A stretch of 64,000 bases of DNA from Sphingomonas kyeonggiensis (GCF_014196745.1 NZ_JACIEH010000003.1:992001-1056000), one strand, 5' to 3'. Numbered from the stretch's first letter, positions 1 to 9,108 are shown. Made by a program: numbers and translations. Notes: generated by a model not told the origin, from the sequence alone.

Positions 1-1032
1 CAGCGTGGCGCGGGCCATGCCCGAGCGATCGACCGCTTCGCCGACCAGCGTGAACGCCTTATCCTCGGTCGGCTCGACGATCACGTCATAGGTCTCGGCG
101 ACGCCGATCTGGAACTCGTCGACCTCGACTGGCTTCACATTCTGGCCGTCGGCCTGGACGATGGTTAGCTTGAGGCCCGGGATGCGCACGTTGAACGTCG
201 TCATTGCCGCGGCATTGACGAAGCGCAGCCGGACGCGCTCGCCCGGTTTGAACAGCGCGGTCCAGTTGTCGAACGGACCATGTCCGTTGACGAGATAGGT
301 ATAGGCCGCGCCGGTCACGTCCGAGATGTCCGCCGGGTCCATCCGCATCTTGCCCCAGTCCATCCGGTCCCTGAGCGACTGGTCGCGCCCGGCGAGCAGA
401 CCGGCCAGGGTCTGGCGCTGGTAATTGTAATAGCCCGGCACCGTCTTGAGGTTGCGCAGGATCGCCTCGGGGCTGGTCCGGCTGTGGTCGCCGAACATGA
501 TCACGTGCTCGCGGTCATGCGTAACCGCGTCCGGTGCCGCGGGATCGATGATGATCGGGCCATAGAGGCCGAGCTGCTCCTGCCCGCCCGAATGGCTGTG
601 GTACCAGTAGGTGCCGTTCTGGATGATCGGGAACTCATAGACAAAGGTCGAGCGCGGCTTGATTCCGGGGAAGGAAACACCGGGCACGCCGTCGAACTGC
701 ATCGGCACGAGCAGGCCGTGCCAATGGATCGAGCTGTCCTCGTCGAGCGCGTTCTCGACATGCAGCACGACCTTCTGGCCTTCGCGCAACCGGAGCAGCG
801 GCGCCGGGATCGTACCGTTGACCCCGACCGCCCGCGAGCGCCTGCCATCGATCGTGATGACCTGTCGCGCGATCCGCAGGTTGATGTGCTCGCCGGCAAG
901 CGTCGGCATGTCCGGGGTCAGGCCCGCGGAGGTACTTTGTGCCCATGCGGGCATCCAGTTGGCGAGCGCGAGCCCGCCCATGCCGACCCCGGCTCCGCGC
1001 AACAATGACCGCCGATCCATCGAAATACTCAT
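1..1032 (-). CDS. copA: CopA-type multicopper oxidase (partial, C-terminus beyond window)
   Basis: The reading frame is open from the ATG at 1032 to the window edge, giving 344 residues; the C-terminal cupredoxin domain lies outside. Residues 7-15 (RRSLLRGAG) plus a hydrophobic stretch ending near AWA-Q form a Tat signal, so the protein should fold in the cytoplasm and act in the periplasm. Copper-ligand motifs of the first cupredoxin domain are visible: HWHG at 103-106 and WYHSH at 143-147. CopA/PcoA enzymes oxidise or sequester periplasmic copper. An AGGGGCC stretch precedes the ATG; the ATG at 1020 is an alternative start. It lies 152 bp downstream of the CnrH-like sigma gene on the same strand, and copC-copD are close by, which supports a copper role. 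Substrate is inferred from family. Confidence 0.93.
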   Translation of the reverse strand, partial: MSISMDRRSLLRGAGVGMGGLALANWMPAWAQSTSAGLTPDMPTLAGEHINLRIARQVITIDGRRSRAVGVNGTIPAPLLRLREGQKVVLHVENALDEDSSIHWHGLLVPMQFDGVPGVSFPGIKPRSTFVYEFPIIQNGTYWYHSHSGGQEQLGLYGPIIIDPAAPDAVTHDREHVIMFGDHSRTSPEAILRNLKTVPGYYNYQRQTLAGLLAGRDQSLRDRMDWGKMRMDPADISDVTGAAYTYLVNGHGPFDNWTALFKPGERVRLRFVNAAAMTTFNVRIPGLKLTIVQADGQNVKPVEVDEFQIGVAETYDVIVEPTEDKAFTLVGEAVDRSGMARATL

Positions 1033-1184
1033 CTTGGCCCCTGTGATGGGATGTTCTCTGCAATGGCTACGCAGCCTAGGCGCCGACCCCTCAAGGAATT
1101 TCCGCGAATGGCTCCGTGCTTCGCGGCAGGATGCCAGAGCCAGGCGCGGCGGCGGGAATAGGTTGGCAGGCCCGGTTGCGAGGT

Positions 1185-1751
1185 TCAGCGACCGAGGTGC
1201 TCATGCAGCTGGATCCGGGCGCGGCGCAGTCGTGTCTCGACTGCCTTCTCGCTGATGCCGAGGATCTCGGCTGCCTCGCTTTGGCTGAGCCCTTCGACCG
1301 TGTGGAGCAGGAGCGGTTCGCGCAGCGAGGCGGACAGCGTCGAGATCGCGCGGCGCAGGCGTGCAAGCTCCTGCCGATCCTCGGCGGCGACGGCCTGGTC
1401 GGGCCGGTCGTCGGCGATCAGTTCGGCTGCATCGTCGATGTCGCGGGCGAAGGTGAAGAATTGCCGAACCTTGCGACGGCGTGCCCAGTCCCGGCACTTG
1501 TTGAGCGCAATCGCCGAAAGCCAACTGCGCATCGGCCGCGCGGGATCGTAGCGGCGCAGCGCACGGTGGGCGGAGACGAGTGTCTCCTGGGTCAGGTCCA
1601 GCGCTTCGTCGGGATCCGGGACGCTGCCGTTGATCAGCCGGAAAAGTGGCGTCCGGTACCGGCGGACGATCTCCGCATAGGCACCATCGGATCCCGCCAA
1701 CGACATGGTGGCGAGGTCGCTGTCCGGGAAAGTGCTGTAGTCAGGTCTCAC
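1185..1751 (-). CDS. ECF sigma factor, CnrH-like
   Basis: 188 residues, the usual size of an extracytoplasmic-function sigma factor. Region 2 is seen around DLTQETLVSAHRAL and the following R/W-rich stretch (residues about 50-90); region 4 is seen around LSQSEAAEILGISEKAVETR (about 150-170), a helix-turn-helix for the -35 element. Its ATG at 1751 overlaps the stop of the upstream CnrX-like gene by 4 bp, so the two are translationally coupled. In the Cupriavidus cnrYXH locus a membrane anti-sigma (Y) and metal-sensing periplasmic protein (X) hold the sigma factor (H) inactive; the same order here suggests metal-induced transcription of this operon and perhaps copA. Target promoters cannot be identified by eye. 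Confidence 0.92.
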   Translation of the reverse strand: MRPDYSTFPDSDLATMSLAGSDGAYAEIVRRYRTPLFRLINGSVPDPDEALDLTQETLVSAHRALRRYDPARPMRSWLSAIALNKCRDWARRRKVRQFFTFARDIDDAAELIADDRPDQAVAAEDRQELARLRRAISTLSASLREPLLLHTVEGLSQSEAAEILGISEKAVETRLRRARIQLHEHLGR

Positions 1752-2188
1752 CGGCCATCGGCGGTGAGAGAATGGACCACCGCTCTATCGAACTTGGCCT
1801 GCTGGTCCGGACGCAGGATCGCGCGCATCGCGAAGATATGTGCGAGCGTTTCCTTCTGCAGCTCGCCCATCGCCTGGTGCGACGAGTCGACCGCAGCGGT
1901 GACGCGCGGGCCGATCGCACGCTCGGCCTGGATCGCTTCGGCCAGCCGGGCATTGTCCGTCCGAAGCTCGAACTCGAGCGCGCGCCTGCGCACTGCGAAC
2001 CGCTCCTCGAGCGCGTCCAGCTGTGCCTTCTGCTGCGCGTCGAGTTGCAGGTCGTGATGCAGCACTTCGTGCAGCTCCGATCCCTGGGTGTGCTGGGGCA
2101 AGAAAGTCCGGCCCACCCATACGCCCGCGATGGCGGCGACGAAGGCAATGATGGCGATGAATGCACCGAGCCTTGCGGACCTCGTCAT
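1748..2188 (-). CDS. Periplasmic metal sensor, CnrX/Metal_resist family
   Basis: 146 residues with one N-terminal membrane anchor (about residues 8-30) and a helical periplasmic domain. Metal-binding CnrX uses H42, H46, E63, H119 and M123; this protein has H40, H44, E61, H117 and M121, the same spacing with a constant offset of two and no gaps, so all five ligands appear conserved. By analogy it senses a transition metal in the periplasm and passes the signal through the membrane anti-sigma to the sigma factor encoded next. It overlaps both neighbours by 4 bp. CnrX binds Ni/Co; the copper genes around this copy suggest a different inducer, which is inference. Confidence 0.88.
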   Translation of the reverse strand: MTRSARLGAFIAIIAFVAAIAGVWVGRTFLPQHTQGSELHEVLHHDLQLDAQQKAQLDALEERFAVRRRALEFELRTDNARLAEAIQAERAIGPRVTAAVDSSHQAMGELQKETLAHIFAMRAILRPDQQAKFDRAVVHSLTADGR

Positions 2189-2454
2189 TCGGTCACCAGC
2201 AGCGTCGACGGCGCAAGCGGTGCGGCGGCGCCGAAGGGTGCGAGAGGCGACGCGGAGGCGGGCGGTGCGGTTGGACCGGCAGCAAGGGTGCCGAGTGCGA
2301 TCGCGCCGACGCCGGCGAGCGCCGCCATGCGGATACCGGCGCGGGCTTCGCGCCGCGACTTCACGCCGGCAAGGACAGAATCCTCAAGGCCTTCCAGGCC
2401 GGGATGGCTGGCCGTTCCCAGCCGGCGCAGTGCTTCGTCAATGTCGCTGTGCAT
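2185..2454 (-). CDS. Small membrane protein, probable anti-sigma (CnrY-like)
   Basis: 89 residues if translation starts at the ATG at 2454, which has an AAGGGA stretch about 12 nt upstream; a longer frame to 2508 exists but adds an unlikely leader. The N-terminal half is soluble and charged (DIDEALRRLG), followed by a single membrane segment (about residues 42-60) and a short Pro/Ala-rich periplasmic tail. This matches the topology of CnrY-type anti-sigma factors, whose cytoplasmic N-terminus clamps the sigma factor. Identity is inferred from position as first gene of a Y-X-H order and from topology; sequence similarity to CnrY is not evident by eye. Confidence 0.7.
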   Translation of the reverse strand: MHSDIDEALRRLGTASHPGLEGLEDSVLAGVKSRREARAGIRMAALAGVGAIALGTLAAGPTAPPASASPLAPFGAAAPLAPSTLLVTE

Positions 2455-2628
2455 GGCCTGTTTCACTTTCCCTTGATCGGATACGCACGGAAACGCGCGT
2501 GCCCTCAAAATATCTTAGATCCGCCTGGCGGGTACTCCTAGCCCGCCACCGCCCGATCATGTGAGGGGTGATCCGGGCCGCTGCGTATTCAGGCTGTCGG
2601 CGCGTTGCCGGCTCATGGAGTTTCGAAA
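2455..2628. promoter_or_regulatory. Divergent promoter region of the cnrYXH-like/copA and copCD operons
   Basis: A 174-bp gap between two divergently read gene sets. It holds an inverted repeat at 2526-2548 (TGGCGGG, 9-nt loop, CCCGCCA) without a T-run, and a GGAG ribosome site nine bases before the copC ATG at 2629. No -35/-10 pair can be assigned with confidence. By analogy with cnr loci the ECF sigma factor should act here. Confidence 0.4.
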
Positions 2629-3000
2629 ATGCGATTTGGTTATCTCGTTGCCGGCGCCGCGCTCATGATCGCGGCACCCGCTCTGGCGCACGTGAAGCTC
2701 GTGTCCTCGACTCCCGCGGCCAACGCGGTCGTCGCCGCGCCTTCGAAGCTGCAACTGGTTTTCTCCGAGCCGGTCGTCGCCAAGTTCTCGGGCGTCGATC
2801 TCGAAATGACCGAAATGCCCGGCATGAAGATGACGTCGCCGCACAAGATGCAGGTGTCGGTCTCGGTCGCCGGCGACGGCAAGACGATGGTCGTCGCCCT
2901 CGCCAAGCCGCTGCCCCGCGGTGCCTACAAGCTCGTCTGGCACGCCGTGGCGAGTGATACCCACCGCGTCGAGGGCAGTCTCAGCTTCAAGGTGAAGTAA
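2629..3000 (+). CDS. copC: Periplasmic copper-binding protein CopC
   Basis: 123 residues from the ATG at 2629; an upstream in-frame start at 2605 would add eight residues before the signal peptide and has no ribosome site. A Sec signal peptide ends at ALA, so the mature protein begins with His (AHVKLVSSTP), the copper(II) ligand typical of CopC. A Met/His-rich stretch (EMTEMPGMKMTSPHKM) and the C-terminal WHAVASDTHRVEG segment, with the second conserved histidine, complete the CopC fold. It binds copper in the periplasm and is thought to pass it to CopD, the next gene, one base downstream. Confidence 0.95.
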   Translation: MRFGYLVAGAALMIAAPALAHVKLVSSTPAANAVVAAPSKLQLVFSEPVVAKFSGVDLEMTEMPGMKMTSPHKMQVSVSVAGDGKTMVVALAKPLPRGAYKLVWHAVASDTHRVEGSLSFKVK

Positions 3001-3001
3001 G

Positions 3002-3916
3002 ATGGGGCCGCTCGACGTTGCCGTCAGGTTCGGCCTCTACCTGGACCTTGCGGTGACGTTTGGCGTGCCATTCCTTGCCTTGCTGGCCCCCGGCATTCGC
3101 GGTGCGCTCCCCTTGGGTCGCATAGCCCTGGCCACCGCGATTACCGGCCTTGTCCTGTCCATGTGCGGACTGATGGCTCTTGCCGCCTCAATGACGGGCG
3201 AGCCGATATCAGAGATCGACTACGAGACGCTTGCGATGATCCTGGCGATGCCGGTCGGAATGGCCTGGATCGTCCGGATGGTGGGCCTGGCGGCGGTGGC
3301 CTTCGCCGCAACTGCGCTCCGCAGGCAGCCGGCGGCGTTCCTGGCGATCGCTTCCGCCGGTGGCGCAGTCGCTCTCTCGACTCTCGCGTGGAATGGCCAT
3401 GGGGCGATGGATGAGGCGATGACGGGCTGGGTCCATCTCGGTGCCGACATCGCCCATCTCATCGCCGCGGGCGCCTGGACCGGTGCGATCGCCTGCCTGC
3501 TGGCGCTGGTCCTTCGCCCTGCCGACGCTTTCGACGCACCTGCGCTTCGCGCGACGCACCGAGCGCTGCACGGTTTCGGCGTGATCGGTACCATCATCGT
3601 GGCTGTCATCCTGGTCACCGGACTGATCAACAGCTGGTTGCTGGTAGGCCCCGCCAATGTCGCTGCGCTCTTCACCACGCTCTATGGCCAGCTGCTGCTC
3701 GCCAAGCTTGCACTGTTCGCAGCGATGCTCGGCTTTGCCGCCGCGAATCGCTATCGGCTCACCCCCGCGCTCGCCGATCGGATCGAGACGGGAGATCACC
3801 TGGCCGCGCTCGTCGGCCTTCGGACCAGCCTCGCGCTGGAGGCAGGCTGCGTGCTGCTCGTCCTCGCGCTCGTTGCGTGGCTTGGCACGCTCGAACCCGT
3901 CGCGTCGATGCGCTGA
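3002..3916 (+). CDS. copD: Copper resistance membrane protein CopD
   Basis: 304 residues, about eight transmembrane helices, the size and pattern of CopD/PcoD. It starts one base after the copC stop and is surely co-transcribed. The loop sequence WNGHGAMDEAMTGWVHLGAD carries the His residues typical of the family. CopD works with CopC in copper import or homeostasis across the inner membrane. The following 280 bp to the TonB receptor start is AT-rich and contains the operator listed at 4144. Confidence 0.93.
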   Translation: MGPLDVAVRFGLYLDLAVTFGVPFLALLAPGIRGALPLGRIALATAITGLVLSMCGLMALAASMTGEPISEIDYETLAMILAMPVGMAWIVRMVGLAAVAFAATALRRQPAAFLAIASAGGAVALSTLAWNGHGAMDEAMTGWVHLGADIAHLIAAGAWTGAIACLLALVLRPADAFDAPALRATHRALHGFGVIGTIIVAVILVTGLINSWLLVGPANVAALFTTLYGQLLLAKLALFAAMLGFAAANRYRLTPALADRIETGDHLAALVGLRTSLALEAGCVLLVLALVAWLGTLEPVASMR

Positions 3917-4143
3917 CCGCGCCCGCGCGCCACCTTCCCCGGCCCTCGCGTGACGGCTCCAATCCCGAACTGGCGGACTGCACGCGGCGCGTGCACCCGG
4001 GATCGGGGGCAAGCCATTTCCCGGCAATTCCGGGCTGGCGAATTTTCATGAGGGGTGAGGACTTGGGCTGCGTATTAGAACGGGGATGCATCTCCTATGA
4101 ATCATATTAAGTTATTGAAATTATTTCATAAAATATGTTGACC

Positions 4144-4153
4144 TGTATATACA
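4144..4153. promoter_or_regulatory. Predicted HutC/GntR operator upstream of the TonB receptor
   Basis: A perfect 10-bp palindrome, TGTATATACA, 47 bp before the receptor ATG. It contains GTATATAC, which fits the GT-N-TA-N-AC consensus known for HutC-subfamily GntR regulators. A TTGACC stretch at 4138-4143 abuts it and could be a -35 element. The only HutC-type gene in view is at 8338-9108, at the other end of the same gene group, and carries a degenerate copy of the site before its own start. Binding is inferred. Confidence 0.6.
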
Positions 4154-4200
4154 ATTGATGCTTCTTCCCGCCCCAGGGCTACAAATTGCCGGGGGACGCG

Positions 4201-6903
4201 ATGAAACTCTCGACCATACTTCTCGCCGCCACTTTCCTCTCCACCGCCGCGCCGGCCTTTGGGCAGACCGCCGACGTGCCACCCGCCGATCAGGCCGGTG
4301 CGCAGGACGAGAATGGAAACGAGATCCTCGTAACCGGCAGCCGCATCCGCCGGCAGGACATTGCAGGCGTCGGGCCGGCGACGGTCGTCTCGGCCGAGCA
4401 GATCGAGAACACCGGTATCGTCAATGTCGAGACGCTGCTGCAGCGCCTTCCCGCCAATGCGGGCTTCGCGGGCAATCAGAGCTCGGCCTATTGGACCGGT
4501 AACGGTTATGGCACCGCGCAGGTCAATCTGCGCGGCCTCGGCATCAAGCGCACCCTGGTGCTGCTCAACAATCGCCGCCTGGTCGCAGGTGGTACCGGTG
4601 CCAACTCCTCGCCTGATCTCAACATGATCCCCGTCGCCGCCCTGGCACGCACCGACGTGCTCAAGGACGGCGCTTCGGCGATCTACGGCGCCGATGCCAT
4701 GGCCGGCGTCGTCAACCTGGTGACGCGCACCGACTTTAACGGCATCGGGATCAGCGCGCGCAGCGGCATCACCGAGCGCGGGGATGGGGGCGACTATACG
4801 GTCGACCTGCTGCTTGGTAAGCGCGGCAGCCGCGGCGGCATCCTGATCGCGGCGACCTATCAGAAGACTGAGCCGGTCAACATGGCGAGCCGCGCACCAT
4901 GCTCGCTTGCCGAGACGACGCCGGGTTCGCTGAGCTGCGTCAACAGCGCCTCGACCATCGGCGGCCGCGCCGCGCTGCCGAACGGCCAGCAGATCAACTT
5001 CAACCAGGTGCCTGGTGGCAACGGCAATTTCTACGAGCCCTACAGCGCAGCGAAGCACAACTTCAATTCGAATCCGTTCCTCTATGCGGTCAGCCCGATC
5101 GAGCGCATCACGACCGCAGTGTTCGGCGACTATGATCTGAGCGATCGGGTCGAGCTGTTCGGCGAGTTCCTCTACACGCGGCGCAACTCCAACCAGATCG
5201 CAACGCCGGGCACGCTGCGCAACCTCGCCATCTCGGCCAGCAACCCGACCAATCCGACCGGGCAGAACCTCGTCCTGATCCAGCGCCGGCTTGCCGAGCC
5301 CGGGCCGCGCGAGTTCTTCCAGCGCACCAATACCTGGCAGGGCACACTCGGCCTGCGCGGCAAGCTCGCCAACGACTGGGCCTGGGAAGTCGCAGGCGCC
5401 TATGGCCGCAACACCGCGGTCGATGGTTCTACCAACATCGCCAATCTGCAGCGGGTCGCCAACTCGCTCGACACCACCAAGTGCAGCTTCGCGGCAAGCG
5501 CCGCCATTCCCTGCGCGGACTATCTCGGCTTTGGCGATCTGACGCCCAAGGTTCTCGACTATATCCTCTTCACCTCACGCGACAGGGGCGGCAACTCGCT
5601 CCTGTCGGTGACCGGCGACCTGAACGGCTCGCTGTTCCGCCTGCCGGCAGGCGCGGTCTCCTTTGCGACCGGCGTGTCCTATCGCGAGGAGAAGGGCTGG
5701 CGAAACCCCGATCCGCTCACCGTTGCCGGTATCGCCAATACCAACCAGCAATCGCCTATCTCGGGCCGGACCCGCGCCAAGGAAGCGTATCTCGAGCTGT
5801 CGGTTCCGGTGCTCGCCAACACGCCCTTCTTCCGCGCGCTGACGCTGGATGGCGCAGTCCGCTATTCGAGCTACGACCTTTTCGGCGACGACTGGAACTA
5901 CAAGCTCAGCGCCGACTGGATGATCGTCGATGGCGTCCGGTTGCGCGGCACCTATGGCACCGGCTTCCGCGTGCCCAATGTCCCTGAATTGTTCGGCGGC
6001 GTCTCCGAGGGCAATCTCACCACCACCGATCCGTGCAGCCGCTATTCGGCCAGCACGAACGCGACGCTGGTGGCCAATTGCCGCGCCTCGGGCGTGCCGG
6101 CGGGCTATGTCCAGCTCGGCACGACCATCCTGACGACGGTCGGCGGGAACCAGAACCTCAAGGCCGAGACTTCGAAGAGCTGGACGCTCGGAACGGTTCT
6201 CCAGCCCAAGGGCATCGTCCCGGGCCTGTCGCTCACCGCCGACTGGTTCGACATCGACATCACCGGCGCCATCCGTGCCATTCCCGGCTCGACCAAGCTC
6301 TCGGGCTGTTATGCCAGCGCCAACCTGTCGCACCCCTTCTGCAAGGACTTCACCCGCAGCGCGCTGACCGGCGAAGTCACCTATCTCTCCGCCCAGCCGA
6401 TCAACACCGGCCGCGAACAGATGAGCGGCCTCGATCTCGGGCTGGTCTATGCCCATAAGCTCGGCCGCCTCGGGCTGCAGGTCGATCTCAATGCGACCTA
6501 TCTCGATCGCTATGTCGTCGAGCCTTTCCCGGGCGGCGCTCCGATCATCTTCGACGGCCGTATCGGCGGCGGCAATGGCGGGTATCCGAAGTGGCGCGGC
6601 TATGGCGTCGCCACCGCCAGCCAGGACGGCGTGTCCTTTACCTGGTCGACGCAGTGGATCGGCAAGGCGCAGGACTTCAACGCAGCACCGACCGCGATCG
6701 GCTACCGCGCGCCGGCCATTTTCTATCACAATGCCCAGCTCGCCTTCGAAGTGACCGCGAAGACCCGCTTTCAGATCGGCGTCGACAATCTGTTCGACAC
6801 CAAGGCGCCCTATATCGCCAGCTTCACCGACGGGAACACCGACACGATGACGTACGACCTGCTCGGACGGCGCTTCTATGTCGGCTTCCGCACGGCGTTC
6901 TGA
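4201..6903 (+). CDS. TonB-dependent outer-membrane receptor
   Basis: 900 residues from the ATG at 4201, preceded by GGGGGA; an in-frame TTG at 4186 is less likely. A Sec signal peptide ends at AFGQ. The TonB box/plug start reads EILVTGSRIRRQDI, followed by a plug domain (to about residue 190, with LRGLGIKRTLVLLNNRRL and the DGASAIYGADAMAGVVN segment) and a 22-strand barrel ending in GRRFYVGFRTAF, with the terminal Phe needed for barrel assembly. There is no STN domain, so it should not signal through a FecR. Substrate is unknown; the co-transcribed PepSY proteins often go with iron or chelate uptake, whereas the HutC-type regulator would suggest a histidine- or urocanate-like ligand. Confidence 0.92.
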   Translation: MKLSTILLAATFLSTAAPAFGQTADVPPADQAGAQDENGNEILVTGSRIRRQDIAGVGPATVVSAEQIENTGIVNVETLLQRLPANAGFAGNQSSAYWTGNGYGTAQVNLRGLGIKRTLVLLNNRRLVAGGTGANSSPDLNMIPVAALARTDVLKDGASAIYGADAMAGVVNLVTRTDFNGIGISARSGITERGDGGDYTVDLLLGKRGSRGGILIAATYQKTEPVNMASRAPCSLAETTPGSLSCVNSASTIGGRAALPNGQQINFNQVPGGNGNFYEPYSAAKHNFNSNPFLYAVSPIERITTAVFGDYDLSDRVELFGEFLYTRRNSNQIATPGTLRNLAISASNPTNPTGQNLVLIQRRLAEPGPREFFQRTNTWQGTLGLRGKLANDWAWEVAGAYGRNTAVDGSTNIANLQRVANSLDTTKCSFAASAAIPCADYLGFGDLTPKVLDYILFTSRDRGGNSLLSVTGDLNGSLFRLPAGAVSFATGVSYREEKGWRNPDPLTVAGIANTNQQSPISGRTRAKEAYLELSVPVLANTPFFRALTLDGAVRYSSYDLFGDDWNYKLSADWMIVDGVRLRGTYGTGFRVPNVPELFGGVSEGNLTTTDPCSRYSASTNATLVANCRASGVPAGYVQLGTTILTTVGGNQNLKAETSKSWTLGTVLQPKGIVPGLSLTADWFDIDITGAIRAIPGSTKLSGCYASANLSHPFCKDFTRSALTGEVTYLSAQPINTGREQMSGLDLGLVYAHKLGRLGLQVDLNATYLDRYVVEPFPGGAPIIFDGRIGGGNGGYPKWRGYGVATASQDGVSFTWSTQWIGKAQDFNAAPTAIGYRAPAIFYHNAQLAFEVTAKTRFQIGVDNLFDTKAPYIASFTDGNTDTMTYDLLGRRFYVGFRTAF

Positions 6904-6907
6904 GGCG

Positions 6908-7618
6908 ATGCGGAAGATCCGATGGCCGCAGCTGGTGCGGCGGATCCACAAATGGCTCGCACTGCTGATCGGGCTCCAGGTTGTCTTCTGGACCGCGACC
7001 GGCTTCTACATGGTGGTCGTCCATATCGACACCATCCATGGCGACCATCTCGTCCGCCCGGTCGCGGCGCCCAGCGTCGCGCTCGTCGGGCTGACCCCGC
7101 CATCCGCCGCAGCTTCGGCGGTGCCCGGCGCGAGCGAAGTACGGCTCATTTCCCGCCTCGGCCAGCCCGCATGGCGGGTGCAGGGCGAAGACGGCGTGGC
7201 GGTCTTCGATGCCAGGACCGGCGGGCGGCTCGGCGAGTTGAGCGAGGCGGAGGCCCGGGCGGCGGCGAAGGCGCGCTTCACCGGTGATGCCGAGATCGTC
7301 AGCGCGGTCCGGCTCACCAGGCCGGTCCAGGAAATGGGCAAGCGCAAGCCGCCCTATTGGCAGGTTGAGTTCGCCGGCTGGAACCGGCCGACGCTCTACA
7401 TCGCGCCCCAGACCGGCGAATTGCTCGCCCGGCGGCACCAGCTGTGGCGGGTCTTCGACTTCGCCTGGATGCTGCACATCATGGATTATCGCGACCGCTC
7501 GGACGTCAACAATCCCCTGTTGCGCGTCGCCACCTGGACTGCGCTCGCCATGGCACTGACCGGCGCTTGGCTGCTCGTCTGGGCTTTTCCCCGTCGCAAG
7601 AAGCGAAAGTCGGTCTGA
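6908..7618 (+). CDS. PepSY-domain membrane protein 1
   Basis: 236 residues from the ATG at 6908, four bases after the receptor stop. It opens with RRIHKWLALLIGLQ, the conserved HKW element at the start of the first helix of PepSY_TM proteins, has a periplasmic PepSY-like domain between two membrane helices, and ends in a basic tail. Such proteins are common beside TonB receptors and are thought to help ferric reduction or ligand processing at the inner membrane. It overlaps the next gene by one base. Confidence 0.85.
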   Translation: MRKIRWPQLVRRIHKWLALLIGLQVVFWTATGFYMVVVHIDTIHGDHLVRPVAAPSVALVGLTPPSAAASAVPGASEVRLISRLGQPAWRVQGEDGVAVFDARTGGRLGELSEAEARAAAKARFTGDAEIVSAVRLTRPVQEMGKRKPPYWQVEFAGWNRPTLYIAPQTGELLARRHQLWRVFDFAWMLHIMDYRDRSDVNNPLLRVATWTALAMALTGAWLLVWAFPRRKKRKSV

Positions 7619-8331
7619 TGCGCCTGCGAATCTCCCAATTGCTGTTTCGCCGCATCCACAAATGGGTGGGCCTGGTCCTCGGCATCCAGTTCATTCTCTG
7701 GGCACTCAGCGGATCGATGATGGCGCTGCTCGATGCCGATGCGGTCGGCGGCCATGACGGGCCGGCGATGCATGTCATGGCGGTGGCGACCGACGGCCTG
7801 ATCGACCCCGCGCGTGCTGCCGGCCAGACCGCGGTCAGTGGCCTGGTCCTGCGCGACCTCGCCGGAACCCCGGTATACGAGCTGACGACCGGCTCGGGCG
7901 TTCGTCTGGTCGATGCCCGCACCGGGGCGCCGGTACGGATCGACAACGCCCTGGCAACACAGATCGCCGGACACGTCGCGAATGCGCCGGCCCTGCGCGC
8001 GACCTTGCTGGAGCGGCCCAATCTGGAGGCCCGGGAGCATGTCGCACCGATGTGGCGGATCGACTTCAAGGATGCCGAGAATTCGAGCGTCTATGTGTCT
8101 GCGACGACCGGGCGGCATCTCGTCACCCGCGGCGACACCTGGCGCACCTGGGACTTCTTCTGGATGCTCCACAACATGGACTATTTCAGCCGGACCAGCT
8201 TCAATCATCCGCTGATCATCCTCGTCGCGTTCGGTGTGCTCTGGCTGTCGGGAACCGGCTTCTACTTGTTGTTCAAGAGCTTCCGGAAGTCGGACTTCCG
8301 CTGGCTGCGCCGGCGCAAGCCGGTAGCCTGA
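7618..8331 (+). CDS. PepSY-domain membrane protein 2
   Basis: 237 residues, starting at an ATG that shares its A with the stop codon of the first PepSY gene. It repeats the same plan: RRIHKWVGLVLGIQ at the first helix, a periplasmic domain, a WDFFWMLHNMDY segment before the second helix, and a basic C-terminus. The first copy has WMLHIMDYRDR at the same place, so the two genes are tandem paralogues and may act as a heterodimer. The ORF can be extended far upstream but that stretch is a shadow of the first gene. Confidence 0.85.
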   Translation: MRLRISQLLFRRIHKWVGLVLGIQFILWALSGSMMALLDADAVGGHDGPAMHVMAVATDGLIDPARAAGQTAVSGLVLRDLAGTPVYELTTGSGVRLVDARTGAPVRIDNALATQIAGHVANAPALRATLLERPNLEAREHVAPMWRIDFKDAENSSVYVSATTGRHLVTRGDTWRTWDFFWMLHNMDYFSRTSFNHPLIILVAFGVLWLSGTGFYLLFKSFRKSDFRWLRRRKPVA

Positions 8332-8337
8332 CCGCGC

Positions 8338-9108
8338 TCAGTCGAGCTTGACCTCGAAGGTCGCAGTCAGCGCGTAGCGGCTCGCCGGATGGGTGAGGGT
8401 GGCGTGCGAGACGAGCCGATCGCCGCTCCAGGTCCGGCGGTCCATCACCAGTACCGGGTCCAGTTCCTGCATGCCGAGCAGCGCGCGGACCTCCGGATCG
8501 GGAAGCGCCGCGGTCACGCGGTGCTCGACCCGGGCGATCGGAGCGATCCGGGTGAGATACTCGTTCGGCGTCTGCTGGTGGAAGTCCGTCTCACCATAGC
8601 CGGGCGCCGCGGAGGCCAATACCAGTCGATCCTCGAGTTGGATCGGGAAGTCCGCCTCATGGTGGACGATGATGCTGTGGAACAGCCGGACCCCGACGCG
8701 GACGTCGAGCAGTGTAGCCTGCTTGGCGTCCGCCTTGATCGCATCGTTCCTGAGCACGCGGGAACGATAGGCATGACCGCGCGCGCGGATCTCGTCCGCG
8801 ATGTTGCGGATCTCGATCATGTGCCCGATCGGCTTGGCGTCGGCGATGAAGGTCCCTGCGCCGGAACGGCGCGTCAGCAGGCCCGCATCGGTGAGCTCGC
8901 GCAGCGCCCGGTTCGCGGTCATCCGCGACACGCCGAACTGCTCGACGATCTCGGCTTCGGACTGCACCCGGTCGCCGGGTTTTAGCATTCCCGAGCGGAT
9001 CGAAGCGACGATCGATCGCTTGATCTCGCGGTAACGCGGCTCCGTCACGCTACCTGCCAACGCGTTTGAACTGCCTGAATTCGAGGCAAATAGGTCGCTG
9101 TCGCTCAT
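8338..9108 (-). CDS. GntR-family repressor, HutC subfamily
   Basis: 256 residues from the ATG at 9108; the open frame continues to 9789 but that extension is low-complexity and Arg/Pro-rich. The N-terminal winged helix is clear (SEAEIVEQFGVSRMTANRAL, residues about 50-72), followed by a UTRA effector domain with HutC-like landmarks: PIGHMIEIRNIADEI, QTPNEYLTRIAP and HPASRYALTATF. HutC proteins release DNA when they bind urocanate. It is convergent with the PepSY genes (6-bp gap), and a GT-N-TA-N-AC palindrome lies upstream of the TonB receptor, so it probably represses the receptor operon. No hut catabolic gene is nearby, so the ligand is uncertain. Confidence 0.9.
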   Translation of the reverse strand: MSDSDLFASNSGSSNALAGSVTEPRYREIKRSIVASIRSGMLKPGDRVQSEAEIVEQFGVSRMTANRALRELTDAGLLTRRSGAGTFIADAKPIGHMIEIRNIADEIRARGHAYRSRVLRNDAIKADAKQATLLDVRVGVRLFHSIIVHHEADFPIQLEDRLVLASAAPGYGETDFHQQTPNEYLTRIAPIARVEHRVTAALPDPEVRALLGMQELDPVLVMDRRTWSGDRLVSHATLTHPASRYALTATFEVKLD

